Shown: positions 13,353-14,199 of the stretch, in pieces
How the letters are laid out: each line of letters begins with the position of its first letter
Numbering within the stretch: position 1 is the stretch's first letter
Source: Bacillota bacterium
GTDB lineage: Bacteria > Bacillota > Clostridia > Clostridiales > Clostridiaceae
Assembly (NCBI GenBank): GCA_023440105.1
Contig: JAEXSY010000154.1
Coordinates: 1 to 14,199, forward strand
Direction: 5' to 3'
Length of the DNA stretch: 14,199 nt
The notes under the pieces: model-generated
Databases searched by the model: none
What the model saw: the letters and a program-made list of their open reading frames with translations, nothing else
Told to the model about the DNA's origin: nothing
Program-made: the position numbers and the translations under genes

Positions 13353-13670
13353 ATGAGCCAAGTAAAAATTATAATCCTGTGTGCAGCAGGCATGTCATCG
13401 AGTTTAATAGTAAACAGTATGAGAGAGGCAGCAGAGAAGCAGGGCATTGATATAGACGTTCATTGTCAGCCTAGCTTAAACTTCAAGGACGCTGATTACA
13501 GCAGTGTCAATGTAGTGCTTTTAGCTCCTCAAGTTCGTGGACAAGCTGCGGATATTAAAGCTTATCTTGCAGGCTATGATGTGGCTGTAGGGGATATAGG
13601 TATGTATGAGTATGGTCTCGTTAAAGGAGATTTAATATTAAAGCAGGCTTTATCACTGGCTAAAAAATAG
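13353..13670 (+). CDS. PTS lactose/cellobiose-family subunit IIB
   Basis: A 105-aa cytoplasmic phosphocarrier. Cys10 in ILCAAGMSSSLIV is the phosphorylated cysteine, which passes phosphate from IIA to the sugar bound by IIC. The following SMREAAEKQGIDIDV, LLAPQVRG and the length match the IIB-cellobiose family. AAAGGAGAT (13338-13346) precedes the ATG. There is no terminator before the SIS gene 59 bp downstream. The expected IIA gene is not in the window; it may lie beyond the right edge or be supplied from elsewhere. Confidence 0.93.
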   Translation: MSQVKIIILCAAGMSSSLIVNSMREAAEKQGIDIDVHCQPSLNFKDADYSSVNVVLLAPQVRGQAADIKAYLAGYDVAVGDIGMYEYGLVKGDLILKQALSLAKK

Positions 13671-13729
13671 CTCCTGTCTATTAAGCTTTTAAATCTTATC
13701 TAAAAATATTATAAGGAAGGTAGATTAAA

Positions 13730-14199
13730 ATGAAAAATGCTTTTTTAGAAGAGGCTGTCTATGAAGGAAAGTATTTGAGAGACTGTCTGGATAACTATTT
13801 TAAGGGAGAGGTTCCCGGCCTTCTTAAGATTAAAGAAATGGCAGAGGCAGGAAAGATAAAAAAGGTTCTTTTAGCCGGTATGGGAAGCTCCTATTATGCA
13901 GCTAACTGTGTGGTAAGCTATCTTACACAAAAGGGAATTCCTGCTGTGGTTTTAAATGGCTTTGAGGCAGCAAGATATCAATGGGGGCAGGTTACAGAGG
14001 GCACCTTAGTGGTAGGAATATCTCAGTCCGGTAAGTCCTGGGAGCTGGCAGAGCTTATTGAGAAGGTTCATGACCATGCTACCGTTGTTGGAGTAGTAAA
14101 TAAGGCAGATAGCAGACTGGAAAGTCTTAGCGATATAAAATTACCTATGTTTGCTGGAAGTGAGGTTTTCTTTGCCAACAGAAGCTTCCTTAATTCTCT
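13730..14199 (+). CDS. SIS-domain sugar-phosphate enzyme, cut by the window end
   Basis: An open frame of 156 codons runs off the right edge. The ATG has AAGGAAGG at 13713-13720. It begins MKNAFLEEAVYEGKYLRDCL, with AGMGSSYYAA (about 50-59) as the first SIS phosphosugar loop and GISQSGKSWE (about 100-109) as the second conserved SIS segment. This is the GlmS/AgaS/FrlB type without a glutaminase domain, probably an isomerase, deaminase or deglycase for the phosphorylated PTS product. It differs clearly from the SIS protein at 9042-10058 and retains the usual SQSG motif. Its place directly after PTS IIB suggests that it handles the imported sugar; the specific substrate is unknown. Confidence 0.85.
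   Translation, partial: MKNAFLEEAVYEGKYLRDCLDNYFKGEVPGLLKIKEMAEAGKIKKVLLAGMGSSYYAANCVVSYLTQKGIPAVVLNGFEAARYQWGQVTEGTLVVGISQSGKSWELAELIEKVHDHATVVGVVNKADSRLESLSDIKLPMFAGSEVFFANRSFLNS

Noticed and set aside
1..14199. CRISPR arrays, insertion sequences, phage attachment sites, tRNA or rRNA genes, riboswitches
   Set aside because: None was recognised on reading both strands; the only repeat array is the heptameric purine tract, which lacks the spacer structure of CRISPR.

Overview
The window looks like chromosomal DNA from an endospore-forming, low-GC Firmicute, most likely Clostridium or a close relative. The evidence is the AT-rich intergenic DNA, strong AGGAGG-type ribosome binding sites, U-tailed hairpin terminators, a clostridial-type AbrB with a tandem Spo0A-box motif at its promoter, and the gene order yabB/trmN6 - rsmI - abrB, which in Bacillus subtilis lies near the replication origin. 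Nothing seen identifies the species.

Layout. (1) Positions 1-1221 hold the 3' part of a secreted coiled-coil NlpC/P60 cell-wall hydrolase, closed by a strong terminator. (2) Positions 1288-3028 hold two RNA methyltransferase genes, trmN6 (yabB) and rsmI. They are separated by a 140-bp, roughly 91% purine tract built of degenerate heptamers; the tract also encodes the tail of the first protein and leads into the ribosome binding site of the second. (3) abrB lies on the minus strand (3224-3469) with a near-consensus sigma-A promoter and two Spo0A-box motifs exactly 10 bp apart. (4) A gene-free, very AT-rich kilobase (3470-4487) holds a dense cluster of DnaA boxes at 4038-4262, including two perfect matches to TTATCCACA, plus a further perfect Spo0A-box motif at 3799. 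(5) Positions 4488-5367 hold a DUF1836 protein with a MerR-like look, and a 54-residue YvrJ-family membrane peptide, followed by a terminator. (6) Positions 5554-7929 hold a large fusion of a RecB/Cas4-like nuclease and an XPD/DinG-type iron-sulfur helicase, with a terminator that overlaps its stop codon. (7) Positions 7961-10787 hold four apparently single genes: a YcxB-like membrane protein (-), a cupin related to phosphomannose isomerases (+), a two-SIS-domain sugar-phosphate isomerase/deaminase (-), and a membrane-anchored flavodoxin-like protein (+). (8) From 11150 to the end is a sugar-uptake operon: a DeoR-family repressor, lactose/cellobiose-family PTS IIC and IIB, and the start of a second SIS-domain enzyme. 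No IIA gene is visible.

Working together. The PTS operon can be read as one unit: IIB and IIC import and phosphorylate a sugar or amino-sugar conjugate, the SIS enzyme processes the phosphorylated product, and the DeoR protein senses a sugar phosphate. The left half carries housekeeping and transition-state functions typical of origin-proximal DNA. The most interesting stretch is the abrB - DnaA-box cluster - DUF1836/yvrJ interval, where binding motifs for the sporulation regulator and the replication initiator lie side by side outside any dnaA/dnaN context. The second most interesting is the heptameric purine repeat between trmN6 and rsmI. Function assignments rest on motif recognition by eye; no database search was possible.
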